DNA from: Mobilicoccus pelagius NBRC 104925
GTDB lineage: Bacteria > Actinomycetota > Actinomycetes > Actinomycetales > Dermatophilaceae
Direction: 5' to 3'
Length of the DNA stretch: 64,000 bases
Assembly: GCF_000247995.1 (NCBI RefSeq)
Contig: NZ_BAFE01000053.1
Span: 31,995-95,994 of the forward strand
The position numbers and the translations under genes are program-made. Below the pieces are notes generated by a model. It searched no databases. It saw nothing but the letters and a program-made list of their open reading frames with translations, and was not told where the DNA came from. Positions within the stretch are counted from its first letter, which is position 1, and each line of letters starts with the position of its first letter. Shown here one piece after another: positions 54,545 through 63,679 of the stretch.

Positions 54545-56041
54545 TTACTTCTTCGCCGCGGCGGGCGTGCCGGTGCCGGCCGTCGGGGCCTTGGCCGGGG
54601 AGCCGTCCGGCAGGTCCTCGGTGTGGACACCACGGAGGGCGAGCTGACCCTTGCGTGCGGCCTCGTTGGCGTCGTTGAGGACGCGGAGCGCCTCACCGGG
54701 GGCGTGGAACCCGTTGGAGTTCTCCGAGACGATCCAGTCGATGTAGAAGCTCGCCTTGCGCTGGTAGGCGCGGGCGGCCTCGAGGTCGGCCTTGTTCGTC
54801 TTCGGATCCTTCGCGGCCTTCTCGAGGTCGGTGATGAGCTCGGAGAGGGCCTGGCTCGCCTGGTTGCGGGTGTGGATGTGGCGTTCCTGGATCTGCGCGA
54901 CCCGGTCCTTGATCTCCGCCTCGTCCTGTTTGTGGCACGTCTGGCAGGAGGCGTTGACGTTGAGCATCGGGCTGCGCACCTGGTGGTTGCTGATCTTCTT
55001 CGCGCCCTCACGCTCGTAGGGCATGTGGCAGTCGGCGCAGCTCACACCGGAGCGGGCGTGGATGCCCTGGCTCCACAGCTCGAACTCGGGGTGCTGGGCC
55101 TTGAGCATCTTCGCGCCGGTGAGTTCGTGGGTCCAGTCGTTCCAGCCGGTCTCGTTCCAGTACCGCTCCTCGTCACGCACGGTGTTGCCGTACTTCCAGG
55201 GGAACGTGACGGTCTTGCCGTCGCCGGGGAACGCGTACTCGACGTGACACTGGGCGCAGACGAAGCTGCGCATCTCCTGGGCGGTGGCGTCGCGGTTCAC
55301 GTCGAAGTCCTTGACGCCCTGGGAGGCCTTGAGCTGCTTGATGCCCTCCTGGAACGCCGGCCGGGTGATGCGCAGCTTCATCGTCTTGGGGTCGTGGCAG
55401 TCGATGCAGCTGATGGGGTGCTCGGCGAGCTTGGTGGCCTCGGCGTAGGTCATCTTGTTGAGCTTGTCGAAGCCCTTCTTCGCGTCACCCTGGCCGAGGT
55501 CGTCGTAGATCTTCGGCATCGAGGCGTGGCAGTTGAGGCAGGCGCCGGGCTGCTTGAACTCGGTGACGCGGCGGGTGCTGCGCTGGTCGACGAGCATGTA
55601 GGCGTGGCCGCGCTTCTCGCGGTAGTCGACGGAGAACGCGTAGCCCTTCCACATCTGGACGAGGCGGGGGTCGACCTCGATCTTCTGCTCGGTGACGACC
55701 GTGCGGGGGTCCTGCGCGGTGGGGTCGTGAGGCATCGCCTCGGAGCCGCCGTGCTGCGTCTTCGCCTGGTCGGCGGTCCGCTTGTACGAGTCGTACTGGA
55801 GCGGCCAGTTACGGCCCCACACGGCCGGGTCGACGGTGTTCTCGTCGATCTCGGCGACGCGGACGAACTGGTCCTCTGCCTCGTGCCGGCGGTCCATGAT
55901 GCTCACGAGGAGCGCCGCCACACCCACCGTCACCGCGGCGACGACGAGGATCGTCAGCCCGATGAGGGTCTTCGTCCGCTTCGAGGGGTCTCCCGGTCGC
56001 GGCGCGTCGGCCTTCGTCTTCCCGGCCTTGGAACTGCTCAT
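54545..56041 (-). CDS. nrfA: Ammonia-forming cytochrome c nitrite reductase NrfA
   Basis: A 498-residue pentahaem reductase taking nitrite to ammonium with six electrons, on the outer face of the membrane. A single N-terminal helix near residues 24-48 replaces a cleaved signal. Five haem motifs appear in order: CLNCH near 168, CIDCH near 212, CAQCH near 260 (followed by VEYAF, the calcium and active-site Tyr region), CADCH near 336 and CQTCH near 370. KISNHQVRSP near 350-359 supplies a distal His. Haem 1 is CXXCH where the classical enzyme has CXXCK. nrfH lies 4 bp upstream; a hairpin follows. Confidence 0.95.
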   Translation of the reverse strand: MSSSKAGKTKADAPRPGDPSKRTKTLIGLTILVVAAVTVGVAALLVSIMDRRHEAEDQFVRVAEIDENTVDPAVWGRNWPLQYDSYKRTADQAKTQHGGSEAMPHDPTAQDPRTVVTEQKIEVDPRLVQMWKGYAFSVDYREKRGHAYMLVDQRSTRRVTEFKQPGACLNCHASMPKIYDDLGQGDAKKGFDKLNKMTYAEATKLAEHPISCIDCHDPKTMKLRITRPAFQEGIKQLKASQGVKDFDVNRDATAQEMRSFVCAQCHVEYAFPGDGKTVTFPWKYGNTVRDEERYWNETGWNDWTHELTGAKMLKAQHPEFELWSQGIHARSGVSCADCHMPYEREGAKKISNHQVRSPMLNVNASCQTCHKQDEAEIKDRVAQIQERHIHTRNQASQALSELITDLEKAAKDPKTNKADLEAARAYQRKASFYIDWIVSENSNGFHAPGEALRVLNDANEAARKGQLALRGVHTEDLPDGSPAKAPTAGTGTPAAAKK

Positions 56042-56045
56042 CTCA

Positions 56046-56540
56046 TCACCTCTTGTGCCCGACGTCGGTGTGACACCTGATGCAGGAAATCTGTTCGCCC
56101 GGAGTCCGCGTGACGTGGATCGTCTCGGTGAGCTCCTTGTGGCAGTACACGCAGGCGTGCTCGGTGATCTGCTTGTTGTGCGGGCGGATCTGGATCTTCA
56201 TCGGGTAGTCACGCGTCGTGAACTTGAGCGAGTGCCAGAACCCGTTGTCGGCCTTGTTGATGTACTTGGCGACGTAGTTCCCGTGGGGGGCGTGGCAGTC
56301 GTTGCAGGAGGCGACGTTCTTGTGGCTCCCCTTGAGCCAACCTGAGTACTGGTCGTTCATCGCGTGGCATTGGACGCACGTCTGCGGGTTGTTGCCGAAG
56401 TAGGCCCACCCGCCGGCGTATCCGAACGTGAAGACGCCGAGACCGAGGACCGTGCCGAGGACGAGCGCGAGGGTGGAGTAGACGAGTCCACGCATCCCGA
56501 CGGCGCGGGCGAGTGTCGTCCACCACCGCGGTCTGCTCAT
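56046..56540 (-). CDS. nrfH: NapC/NirT-type tetrahaem quinol dehydrogenase NrfH
   Basis: A 164-residue membrane-anchored cytochrome that oxidises menaquinol and passes electrons to NrfA. One helix near residues 17-42 (GLVYSTLALVLGTVLGLGVF) is followed by four haem motifs: CVQCH near 55, CNDCH near 79, CVYCH near 130 and CIRCH near 152. MNDQYSGWLKGSHKNV near 61-76 is typical of NrfH. ATG 56540 has ggaggtgg upstream. It is transcribed with nrfA from the 165-bp gap that contains CGGATTTCTATCCG. Confidence 0.95.
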   Translation of the reverse strand: MSRPRWWTTLARAVGMRGLVYSTLALVLGTVLGLGVFTFGYAGGWAYFGNNPQTCVQCHAMNDQYSGWLKGSHKNVASCNDCHAPHGNYVAKYINKADNGFWHSLKFTTRDYPMKIQIRPHNKQITEHACVYCHKELTETIHVTRTPGEQISCIRCHTDVGHKR

Positions 56541-56655
56541 GTCGTCCACCTCCGGTCTCGCACCTGCGGGGCGCGACGTGCCGGCCCGGGGTGGGCGCGC
56601 ACGTCGTCCCTGGCCCGATTCTCGCGGTGGGGACGTGTCCTCCCCCACCCCTCCA

Positions 56656-56669
56656 CGGATAGAAATCCG
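56656..56669. promoter_or_regulatory. Inverted repeat upstream of nrfH, candidate regulator site
   Basis: CGGAT and ATCCG flank a 4-nt spacer, 116 bp upstream of the nrfH start and just downstream of the response-regulator gene. It is an AT-richer island in the gap. The minus-strand arm CTATCCG is repeated upstream of the TPR gene (54367-54373). It could bind the NarL-like regulator or form part of a promoter. Confidence 0.4.
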
Positions 56670-56705
56670 GTACAGCGGGGCAGGTGAGGGGTCTATCTCG
56701 CGGGG

Positions 56706-57398
56706 CTATCCGCCCGGGGGTCGGGGTGTGCCCAGGCCCTGCCGCACGATGTAGGCGGCCGCCTGGATGCGGTTCTCCATGCCGAGCTTCTGCAGGGCGT
56801 TGTGGACGTGGTTCTTGACGGTCCCCTCGGTGATGCAGAGGCGGGACCCGATCTCCTTGTTCGACAACCCGTGGGCGACGAGTCGGAGGATCTCGAGCTC
56901 ACGGGCGCTGAGGAGGTCCTCGGGCCGGGTGGGTGCCGAGGTGCGGGGCGTGGGCGTGGTACCGCGGAGTTCGGCGAGGAGACGGCCGACGAGGGCGGGC
57001 GCGACGGGGGTCTCGCCGCGGACGACCGCGCGGATCATGTCGAACAGCTCTGCGGGGCGGAGGTTCTTGAGGAGGTAGCCGTGCACGCCGAGCCGCACGG
57101 CCCGCATGAGGTTCTCGTCGTCGTCGTCGACGGTGAGCATGACGACCTTGACGTGGGGTAGTCGTTCCCGGACGAGGCCGGCCGCCTCGATGCCGTCGAG
57201 GACGGGCATCTCGACGTCCATGACGACGACGTCGGGGCGGAGTGTGTCGGCCTGTTCGACGGCCATGAGGCCGTTGGCGGCCTCCCCGACGACGGTGAGG
57301 TCGGGTTGGGTGTCGATGACGGCGGCGAGGGAACCGCGGAAGAGTTCCTGATCGTCGACGACGAGGACGCGGACGGGGTCGGTGGGTGGCGTCGTCAT
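56706..57398 (-). CDS. NarL/LuxR-family response regulator
   Basis: A 230-residue regulator. The receiver domain has acidic residues in VLVVDDQELFR near 11-21, the phospho-acceptor Asp in VVVMDVEMPVLDG near 57-69 and the Lys in GYLLKNLRP near 107-115. A LuxR-type helix-turn-helix closes it: LSARELEILRLVAHGLSNKEIGSRL (cores LSARELEILRLV and LSNKEIGSRL) near 164-188 and TEGTVKNHVHNALQKLG near 191-207. ATG 57398 overlaps the kinase stop by 4 bp. nrfH follows on the same strand, so it probably controls nitrite ammonification. Confidence 0.92.
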   Translation of the reverse strand: MTTPPTDPVRVLVVDDQELFRGSLAAVIDTQPDLTVVGEAANGLMAVEQADTLRPDVVVMDVEMPVLDGIEAAGLVRERLPHVKVVMLTVDDDDENLMRAVRLGVHGYLLKNLRPAELFDMIRAVVRGETPVAPALVGRLLAELRGTTPTPRTSAPTRPEDLLSARELEILRLVAHGLSNKEIGSRLCITEGTVKNHVHNALQKLGMENRIQAAAYIVRQGLGTPRPPGG

Positions 57399-58765
57399 AC
57401 GTGGATCGGGGTATGGGGTCGGGCCGGGGCGGGATGCCGGTCGGCGGAGGCGCGCACGGGGCGGGCGTGGACTGCGGGGCCGTGCTCGCGGAGGGCGCCG
57501 GGCACACGCGCGGCGGGGACGTCGAGGGTGACACGTGTGCCGTGGCCCGGCGCGGAGTCGACCGTGAGGTGCCCGTCGAGGAGGTCGGCCCGCTCCCCCA
57601 TGGTCGCCAACCCGAAGCGCCCCTCGGCGACCCGGGCCGGGTCGAAACCGGCGCCGTCGTCGGTGACGGTGACCCGGACGAGGCCGGGCGGGGTGGTGAT
57701 GCGGACGTCGACACGGTCGGCGTGGGCGTGCTTGCGCACGTTCGTGAGGGCCTCCTGCACGACGCGGACGACGTGGTTCTGGTGGTGGGGTGGGAGGGCG
57801 TCGGCCGCGTCGGTGTCGGCGTGGAGTGTGGCGACGATCCCGGTGCGTCGGGTGTAGGCGCGCAGGTAGCCGTCGAGGGCCTGGGTGAGGGTCCGGTTCC
57901 GGCCGTCGGAGGTGGTGCGGAGTCCGAGGATGGCCTCGCGCACGTCGGCGTAGGCCTCCTCGCAGAGGGCGGCGACGTCCTCGATCTCGTGGGCGGCGGC
58001 GGGCGAGGCGGTGACGTCGGGGCGGGCGGCGATCGCGTGGAGGCGCAGGTGGGCGGCGCCGAGGGCCTGCGCGAGGCTGTCGTGCATCTCGCGGGCGATG
58101 CGGTCGCGTTCGGCGAGGGCGGCGTCGTGGCACTCGTGGTGGAGGCGGGCGAGGTGTCGTGCACGGTGGAGGGCGAGGGCGAGGGTGGAGGCGATGCTGG
58201 CGTGGGCGTCGTCGGTGAGGGGCCGTTCGGCGTCCTCGGCGGTCACCGTGAGGGTGCCGACGGGGGCGCCGTCGACGGTCAGGGGGAGGACGCGGACGAC
58301 GGTGTCGGGCGCGTCCGGCTCGTCGCCGAGGCGCCAGGTGGTCCGCACCCCGCCGGGTTCGAGCGGGGCCGTCGTGTCGAGCCGAGCGTGCGCCGCGCCG
58401 GTGACGTCGAGCACCACCCGCAGGCACTGCACGACGACGTCGTCGGGAGTGCCGGGGGCACGGGCCGCGGTCGTGACGGCGTCGATCGCGGCGAGGTCGC
58501 GGGCGCGGCGGCTGCTGTCTCCGTGGCGGCGTTCGATCCCGGCGACCATGGCGAGCGCGAACACGACGGTCGCGAGCACGAGCACCGTGTCGACGACGAG
58601 GTGCCCGTGAACGGGCCACCGGTCGACGACGAGGGTGTGACGGAGCGCGGTGAGGACGAGCAGCGCGAGGCACGGGAGGACGACGGCGAGGATGCGCAGG
58701 CGCGGGAGCGTGTCCACCGCGCCCCGGCGCGGGGCGGCCGTGTGCGTCGTTCGGGCGCCGCTCAT
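57395..58765 (-). CDS. Sensor histidine kinase, NarX/DesK-like (HisKA_3)
   Basis: A 456-residue kinase. Two membrane helices lie near residues 22-41 and 56-76, then a GAF-like domain (DAVTTAARAPGTPDDVV to about 205), the dimerisation and phospho-acceptor helix ERDRIAREMHDSLAQALG near 221-238 with its His, and a HATPase with VQEALTNVRKHAHADRVDV (core EALTNVRKHA) near 345, DDGAGFDP near 377 and FGLATMGERADLLDGHL near 392-408. ATG 58765 is chosen for the gcaggtgg upstream. It lacks the large periplasmic nitrate domain of NarX, so the signal may be redox or membrane-derived (inference). Confidence 0.9.
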   Translation of the reverse strand: MSGARTTHTAAPRRGAVDTLPRLRILAVVLPCLALLVLTALRHTLVVDRWPVHGHLVVDTVLVLATVVFALAMVAGIERRHGDSSRRARDLAAIDAVTTAARAPGTPDDVVVQCLRVVLDVTGAAHARLDTTAPLEPGGVRTTWRLGDEPDAPDTVVRVLPLTVDGAPVGTLTVTAEDAERPLTDDAHASIASTLALALHRARHLARLHHECHDAALAERDRIAREMHDSLAQALGAAHLRLHAIAARPDVTASPAAAHEIEDVAALCEEAYADVREAILGLRTTSDGRNRTLTQALDGYLRAYTRRTGIVATLHADTDAADALPPHHQNHVVRVVQEALTNVRKHAHADRVDVRITTPPGLVRVTVTDDGAGFDPARVAEGRFGLATMGERADLLDGHLTVDSAPGHGTRVTLDVPAARVPGALREHGPAVHARPVRASADRHPAPARPHTPIHV

Positions 58766-58867
58766 GACCACCTGCCTCCTTCGCATCCGCCGTGGATGGG
58801 CCGACGCGGAGGAATTTACCGGTTTCAGTCGTCGAAATACGTTGTTCCGGGTCGGGGCCTGTCGACG

Positions 58868-60436
58868 TCAGCTCATGAGCACCTGTGCGACGAGGAGGAT
58901 CCCGCCGAATCCGAGGACGAAGAGGACCATCGGCCACACGAACCGGAGCCAGTGGGAGTACTTCATGTCGAGCATCTGGAGGGTCGCCATGACGAGGCCG
59001 GTGGGGGCGAGGTAGAGCATCGCGTACTGGCCCCACTGGTAGGCGCAGACGACGATGTACCGCTCGATGCCGACGGTGTCGGCGAGGGGCGCGAGGATCG
59101 GCATGGAGAGCACGGCGAGGCCCGAGGAGGACGGGACGACGAAGCCGAGGACGAAGAACACGAGCAGCATCGCGAGGACGAACACCGGTCCGCTCATACC
59201 GCTCACGAGGCGGGAGGCCGAGTCGAGGAGGGTGTCGCTGATGAGGCCCTGGTTCATGACGAGGTTGATGCCGCGGGCGAGACCGATGATGAGGGAGACG
59301 CCGACGAGGCTCGAGGCGCCCTCGGTGAACGCGGTGGTGAGCTGGGATTCGCTGAGGCGTTCGGGGCCGGTGGCGGAGAGCAGCATGACGATGATCGCGA
59401 TGGCGAGGAACGACGATGCCATCGTCGGGAACCACCAGCCCTGGCTCATGACGCCCCACACCATGATCGGGAACGCGGCGACGAACAGGACGAGGACGAC
59501 CTTGCGGCGCCAGTCGAAGCGGATGTTCTCGGCCCCCTCGGTGCCCATGCGCCACTGCTTCTCGAACTTCCCGCGATCCTCGTAGGAGTAGGAGAACGTG
59601 GGGTCGGCCTGGACCTTGCGGGCGTACCACCACAGGTAGACGCACACGACGACCGCGCCGACGGCGCACCCGAACACGCGCCACCACAGGCCCTCGGTGA
59701 ACTGGATGCCGGCGGCGTTGGAGGCGATGACGACGGAGAACGGGTTGATCGTGGAGAACGTCGTGCCCATCGACCCGGCGAGGAAGATCGCGCCGACGCA
59801 CACGATGGCGTCGTACCCCATGGCGAGGAAGATCGGCACGAGGATCGGGTAGAACGCGACGGCCTCCTCCTCGAGGCCGCAGGAGGTGCCGCCGAGGACC
59901 ATGAGGAGCGCGACGGCGAGGACGAGGAGGAACTCGTGCCCCTTCGTCTTCTTCGTCAGGGCGACGAGGCCGGCGTCGAACGCGCCGGTGGCCTTGACGA
60001 CGCCGATGAGTCCGCCGAGGACGAGGATGAAGACGATGATGTCGGCGGCCTCGATGGTGCCCTCGACCATGGACTTCGTGAGATCGGCGGCACCGGCCGG
60101 GTTCTGTTCGAGCCGCTGGTACGTGCCGGGGATGGACACCGGCTTGGTGAGCGACCCCGACGTGAACTTCTCGACGTCGATCTTGACGCCGAGGCCGTCG
60201 AGGGTCTTCTGCGTCGCCGGGAGCGTCTTCTCCTCGCCCTGCGGGGAGGTCATCGTGAGCGAGCTCGACGCGGGCGTGTACTCGAGCTTCGCGTACGACC
60301 CTGCCGGCACGAGCCACGTCGCCCCGATCGCGAGGATCGTGAGGAGGAACAGGATCGTGAACGCCGACGGCACGGTCAGCCGGAACCGGCGACGCGGCCT
60401 GGACGTGGACTCGGTCAGCGTGGCCTCGGTCGACAT
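58868..60436 (-). CDS. YfcC-family membrane carrier (anaerobic C4-dicarboxylate/amino acid type)
   Basis: A 522-residue polytopic protein of the YfcC family (related to AbgT/DcuC carriers), with about 12 helices. AIGATWLVPAGSYAKLEY near 36-53 (core WLVPAGSY) begins the conserved part; ADIIVFILVLGGLIGVVKATGAFDAG (core GGLIGVVKATGAFD) near 130-155, LGGTSCGLEEEAVAFYPILVP (core GLEEEAVAFYPIL) near 181-201 and FVVPSSSGLAVLSMPILAPL near 427-446 are signatures. The substrate is unknown; relatives move dicarboxylates or basic amino acids. ATG 60436 follows gaagggagg. It lies upstream of the sensor kinase on the same strand. Confidence 0.87.
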   Translation of the reverse strand: MSTEATLTESTSRPRRRFRLTVPSAFTILFLLTILAIGATWLVPAGSYAKLEYTPASSSLTMTSPQGEEKTLPATQKTLDGLGVKIDVEKFTSGSLTKPVSIPGTYQRLEQNPAGAADLTKSMVEGTIEAADIIVFILVLGGLIGVVKATGAFDAGLVALTKKTKGHEFLLVLAVALLMVLGGTSCGLEEEAVAFYPILVPIFLAMGYDAIVCVGAIFLAGSMGTTFSTINPFSVVIASNAAGIQFTEGLWWRVFGCAVGAVVVCVYLWWYARKVQADPTFSYSYEDRGKFEKQWRMGTEGAENIRFDWRRKVVLVLFVAAFPIMVWGVMSQGWWFPTMASSFLAIAIIVMLLSATGPERLSESQLTTAFTEGASSLVGVSLIIGLARGINLVMNQGLISDTLLDSASRLVSGMSGPVFVLAMLLVFFVLGFVVPSSSGLAVLSMPILAPLADTVGIERYIVVCAYQWGQYAMLYLAPTGLVMATLQMLDMKYSHWLRFVWPMVLFVLGFGGILLVAQVLMS

Positions 60437-60475
60437 CGTCGACCTCCCTTCGGACGAACGATCCTCTGACGCACC

Positions 60476-60494
60476 TCACCCCCGGTCGGGGTGA
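60476..60494 (-). terminator. Small hairpin between hsdR and the carrier gene
   Basis: A perfect 7-bp stem TCACCCC/GGGGTGA with a 5-nt loop, about 150 bp downstream of the hsdR stop. Confidence 0.4.
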
Positions 60495-60642
60495 TCCGAC
60501 GCTACTCCCGAGAACCTCGGTTCGTCGGTCACTCCGCGAAGCACGCGGTCGGGTGTCTCACCTCAGCGAGCCACGCGTGACCCTCGGTGCTGCGCACGTG
60601 TCGGAACCGGGGACCGCTGCGGTGCGCGCTCGGGTCCCGCCC

Positions 60643-63600
60643 TCAGGCCCGCGATTCCTGACGGAACTCGTCGTAGGTGTCGGCGAGGTAGGCGATGAGT
60701 TGCTGCTTGAAGCCGGGCTTCTCGAAGAACATGTCGACCAGGGCGGTGTTGGCGTCCTGCCGGTCGAGGATGAGGTCGGCGAGACGTTCGGCGAGGACGA
60801 GTTCGTAGGCGGAGCGGTCGTTGTTCTCCGCGACGACGCGCAGGTCGGCGCTGTTCTTCACGACGGTGCGCTGTTGGTCGACCCACACCTTGTCGGTGTC
60901 GCCGAGGTCGGCGCCGAACTTCTCGTTCATCGCGGCGATGAGCGCGGACAGCTTGTCGAGCACCGGCTCGGCCTGCGTGCCCTTGCCCTCTCCGGGCAGC
61001 GCGACGCCGGGCTCGTCGCTGCCCTCCAGGGCGATCGAGCCCTCGTGCGTCGTCGCCAGGCGCAGGTGGGTGAGCTGCACCGACTTGCCGAGCTGCGGCA
61101 TCGGGTCGTGATCGCGGGCGGGCAGATCCGACAGGAGCATCCGGCCGTAGAGGTAGAGCCGTTCGAGCTCCGCGTCGGTCCACGGCATCACCTGGGCGAG
61201 GAACGCGTACGTCCGCACGAAGTGCTCGAGCGTCGCCCGGAACGCCTCGGCGGCGTCGGGGTCGGTCTCCTCGATGGTGATGTAGCGGCCCACGGCAGGC
61301 GCGATGTTGGCGTACATCTCGCCCTGCCGGGACTCGTCCCCCTCGAGCAGGGTCGTCACGGCCGCCTCCATCTCGGGCGCCGACAGCACGCCGGCGTTCA
61401 TGAGGTCGTGGAGCTGCGTGTAGAGGATGTTCGGTTCGGTGGGGGTGGCAATGCTCTGCTCGTAGAACGGCTCGAACGCCTCGCGAATCTCGTCGGCGGT
61501 GTTGGCGAAGTCGAGGACGAACGTGTCCTCCTTGCCGGGGGTGGTGCGGTTGAGGCGCGAGAGGGTCTGGACGGCCTTGACCCCGGCGAGTTTCTTGTCG
61601 ACGTACATCGTGTGGAGCAGGGGCTCGTCGAACCCGGTCTGGTACTTCTCGGCGACGACGAGGAGCTTGTTCTCGTCGTCCTTGAACTTCGTGGGGAGCT
61701 GCGATTCGGGGAAGCCGTTGATGCTCGCCTCGGTGAGCACGACCTCGGGCGCGTCCTCCTCGGTGACGGTGCCGGAGAACGCGATGAGGGTGCGCATGGG
61801 GCGGGCGCCGGTGTCGTAGCCCTTGAGCTTGATGTACCGGTCGATGGCCTCGTGGGTGCGCACGGCGTGGAGGCGGGAGCGGGTGACGACCATCGCCTTG
61901 GCGCGGCCGTCGATCTTGCTCATCGTCTTCTGCCGGAAGTGTTCGACGATGACCTCGGCCTTGGTGTCGAGCTCGTAGGGGTGCAGCGAGGCGAACCGAG
62001 CGAGGGCGGCGCGCCCCTTGCCCTTGTCGATCTCGACGTCGACGCGCGGGTCGGCGTTGGCGAGGCGGTAGTAGACGCCGTACGTCGTGTAGTTGGCGAG
62101 GACGTCGTGGATGAACCCTTCGTCGATGGCCTGCCGCATCGAGTACGTGTGGAACGGGTGGAGCCGCCCGTCCGCCCCGCGCTGTCCGAAGAGTTCGAGG
62201 GTCTTAGGTTTGGGCGTCGCGGTGAATGCGAAGAACGACAGGTTGCCGGACTTGCCGCGCAGCCGGGCGGATTCGAGGAGCAGGTCGTTCGCCTCCTCCG
62301 CCTCCTCGGCTTCGGCCTGGGCGGCCTCGGCGGCGGCGAGGGCGTCGTCGTCGCTGGTGAGAACGGTCTTGAGCTGCTTCATCGCGTCGCCGCCGGTGGA
62401 GGAGTGCGCCTCGTCGACGACGACGGCGAAGCGCTTGCCGGCGATCTCGCGGGCGGCGCCCTCGGCTGCGGCCTTCTTGGCGAGTTCGACGACGACGGGG
62501 AACTTCTGCAGCGTCGTGATGATGACGCGGGCCGCGTTGCCCTCGAGGGCCTCCTTGAGCTGGGAGGAGTGCTTGTCGACGCGGACGATCGTGCCGGGGG
62601 TGTGTTCGAGCCCGGCGACGGTCTCCTGCAGCTGGCGGTCGAGGACCTTGCGGTCGGTGATGACGACGACCTTGTCGAAGATCGGCCGCTCGTCGGTCCC
62701 GTGGAGCCGGGAGAGGCTGTGCGCGGTCCACGCGATGGTGTTCGACTTGCCCGACCCCGCGGAGTGCTGGACGAGCCGGTCGACGCCCGCGCCGTCGCGG
62801 TGCGTCGCGGCAAGCAGCGAGCGGACGGCGTGCCACTGGTGGAACCGCGGGAACAGCACCCGCCGCTCGCCCGTGTCGCGGTCGGTGGAGACGTGGATGA
62901 ATGAACCGAGCAGGTCGAGCCACGCGTCGCGCTCCCACACCTGCTCCCACAGGTAGGCGGTCTGGTAGCCCGAGCTGTCCGTCACGGCCGGGTTGCCTGC
63001 GGCGCCGGGGTTGCCGGGTCCGGCGCTGCCCTGGTTGAACGGGAGGAACCGGGTCTTCTCGCGAGCGAGGCGGGTGGTCATGGCGACCCGGTGGGGGTCG
63101 ACGGCGAAGTGGACGAGGGTGCGCCCGGCGAAGAGGAGGTCGGCGGGATTGCGCTGCTCGCGGTACTGAGCCATCGCGTGGTCGATGCCCTGCCCGGTGA
63201 GGGGGTTCTTCAGTTCGGCGGTGGCGACGGGGATGCCGTTGACGGCGAGGACGAGGTCGAGCGAGTCGAGCGGGTTGGACTCGGAGTGGTGCACCTGCCG
63301 GGCGACGCCGAGCCGGTTGGCCTCGTACCGGGCGACCTGTTCGTCGTTGAGGCCGGACGCGGGCTTGAAGTAGGCGAGGCGCACGGGGACGCCAGAGTCC
63401 TTGACGGGGTTGCGGAGCACGTCGAGCGTGCCGCGATGCTTGATCGCCTTGACGACGACGGCGAGCAACTTGTCGACCGCGATCGCCTCCCCGCCGTGGC
63501 GGGTGACGAGCTGCTGCCACGCCTTCGGCTGCGAGGCCTTGACGAACTCGATGACCTCGTCGGGGAACAACCCGAGCTTGCGGTCGTACCCGGACGGAGC

Positions 63601-63675
63601 GAGCCGCCCCCACCCGTGCCCGAGCAGATGGGCCTCGATGTTCGCCTCGAACGCCGACTCACGCGTGATCGTCAT
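60643..63675 (-). CDS. hsdR: Type I restriction enzyme, R subunit
   Basis: A 1010-residue motor and nuclease subunit. The N-terminal HSDR_N nuclease domain has LDLVLAVNGIPVATAELKNP near 138-157 (catalytic E-x-K). The helicase has Walker A QHSAGSGKSNTIAWTAHSL near 308-326, VITDRKVLDRQL near 344-355, the DEAH box VVVDEAHSSTGG near 423-434 and FFAFTATPKPKTLELFG (core AFTATPK) near 494-510. A helical C-terminal part follows and contacts the methylase. ATG 63675 begins it, 4 bp after the hsdS stop. The M subunit gene is presumably beyond the right edge. Confidence 0.95.
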   Translation of the reverse strand: MTITRESAFEANIEAHLLGHGWGRLAPSGYDRKLGLFPDEVIEFVKASQPKAWQQLVTRHGGEAIAVDKLLAVVVKAIKHRGTLDVLRNPVKDSGVPVRLAYFKPASGLNDEQVARYEANRLGVARQVHHSESNPLDSLDLVLAVNGIPVATAELKNPLTGQGIDHAMAQYREQRNPADLLFAGRTLVHFAVDPHRVAMTTRLAREKTRFLPFNQGSAGPGNPGAAGNPAVTDSSGYQTAYLWEQVWERDAWLDLLGSFIHVSTDRDTGERRVLFPRFHQWHAVRSLLAATHRDGAGVDRLVQHSAGSGKSNTIAWTAHSLSRLHGTDERPIFDKVVVITDRKVLDRQLQETVAGLEHTPGTIVRVDKHSSQLKEALEGNAARVIITTLQKFPVVVELAKKAAAEGAAREIAGKRFAVVVDEAHSSTGGDAMKQLKTVLTSDDDALAAAEAAQAEAEEAEEANDLLLESARLRGKSGNLSFFAFTATPKPKTLELFGQRGADGRLHPFHTYSMRQAIDEGFIHDVLANYTTYGVYYRLANADPRVDVEIDKGKGRAALARFASLHPYELDTKAEVIVEHFRQKTMSKIDGRAKAMVVTRSRLHAVRTHEAIDRYIKLKGYDTGARPMRTLIAFSGTVTEEDAPEVVLTEASINGFPESQLPTKFKDDENKLLVVAEKYQTGFDEPLLHTMYVDKKLAGVKAVQTLSRLNRTTPGKEDTFVLDFANTADEIREAFEPFYEQSIATPTEPNILYTQLHDLMNAGVLSAPEMEAAVTTLLEGDESRQGEMYANIAPAVGRYITIEETDPDAAEAFRATLEHFVRTYAFLAQVMPWTDAELERLYLYGRMLLSDLPARDHDPMPQLGKSVQLTHLRLATTHEGSIALEGSDEPGVALPGEGKGTQAEPVLDKLSALIAAMNEKFGADLGDTDKVWVDQQRTVVKNSADLRVVAENNDRSAYELVLAERLADLILDRQDANTALVDMFFEKPGFKQQLIAYLADTYDEFRQESRA

Positions 63676-63679
63676 ATCT

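Noticed and set aside
56541..56705. FNR box or NarL heptamers in front of nrfH
   Set aside because: No TTGAT-N4-ATCAA site and no pair of TACYYMT heptamers is visible; only the CGGAT/ATCCG repeat was kept.
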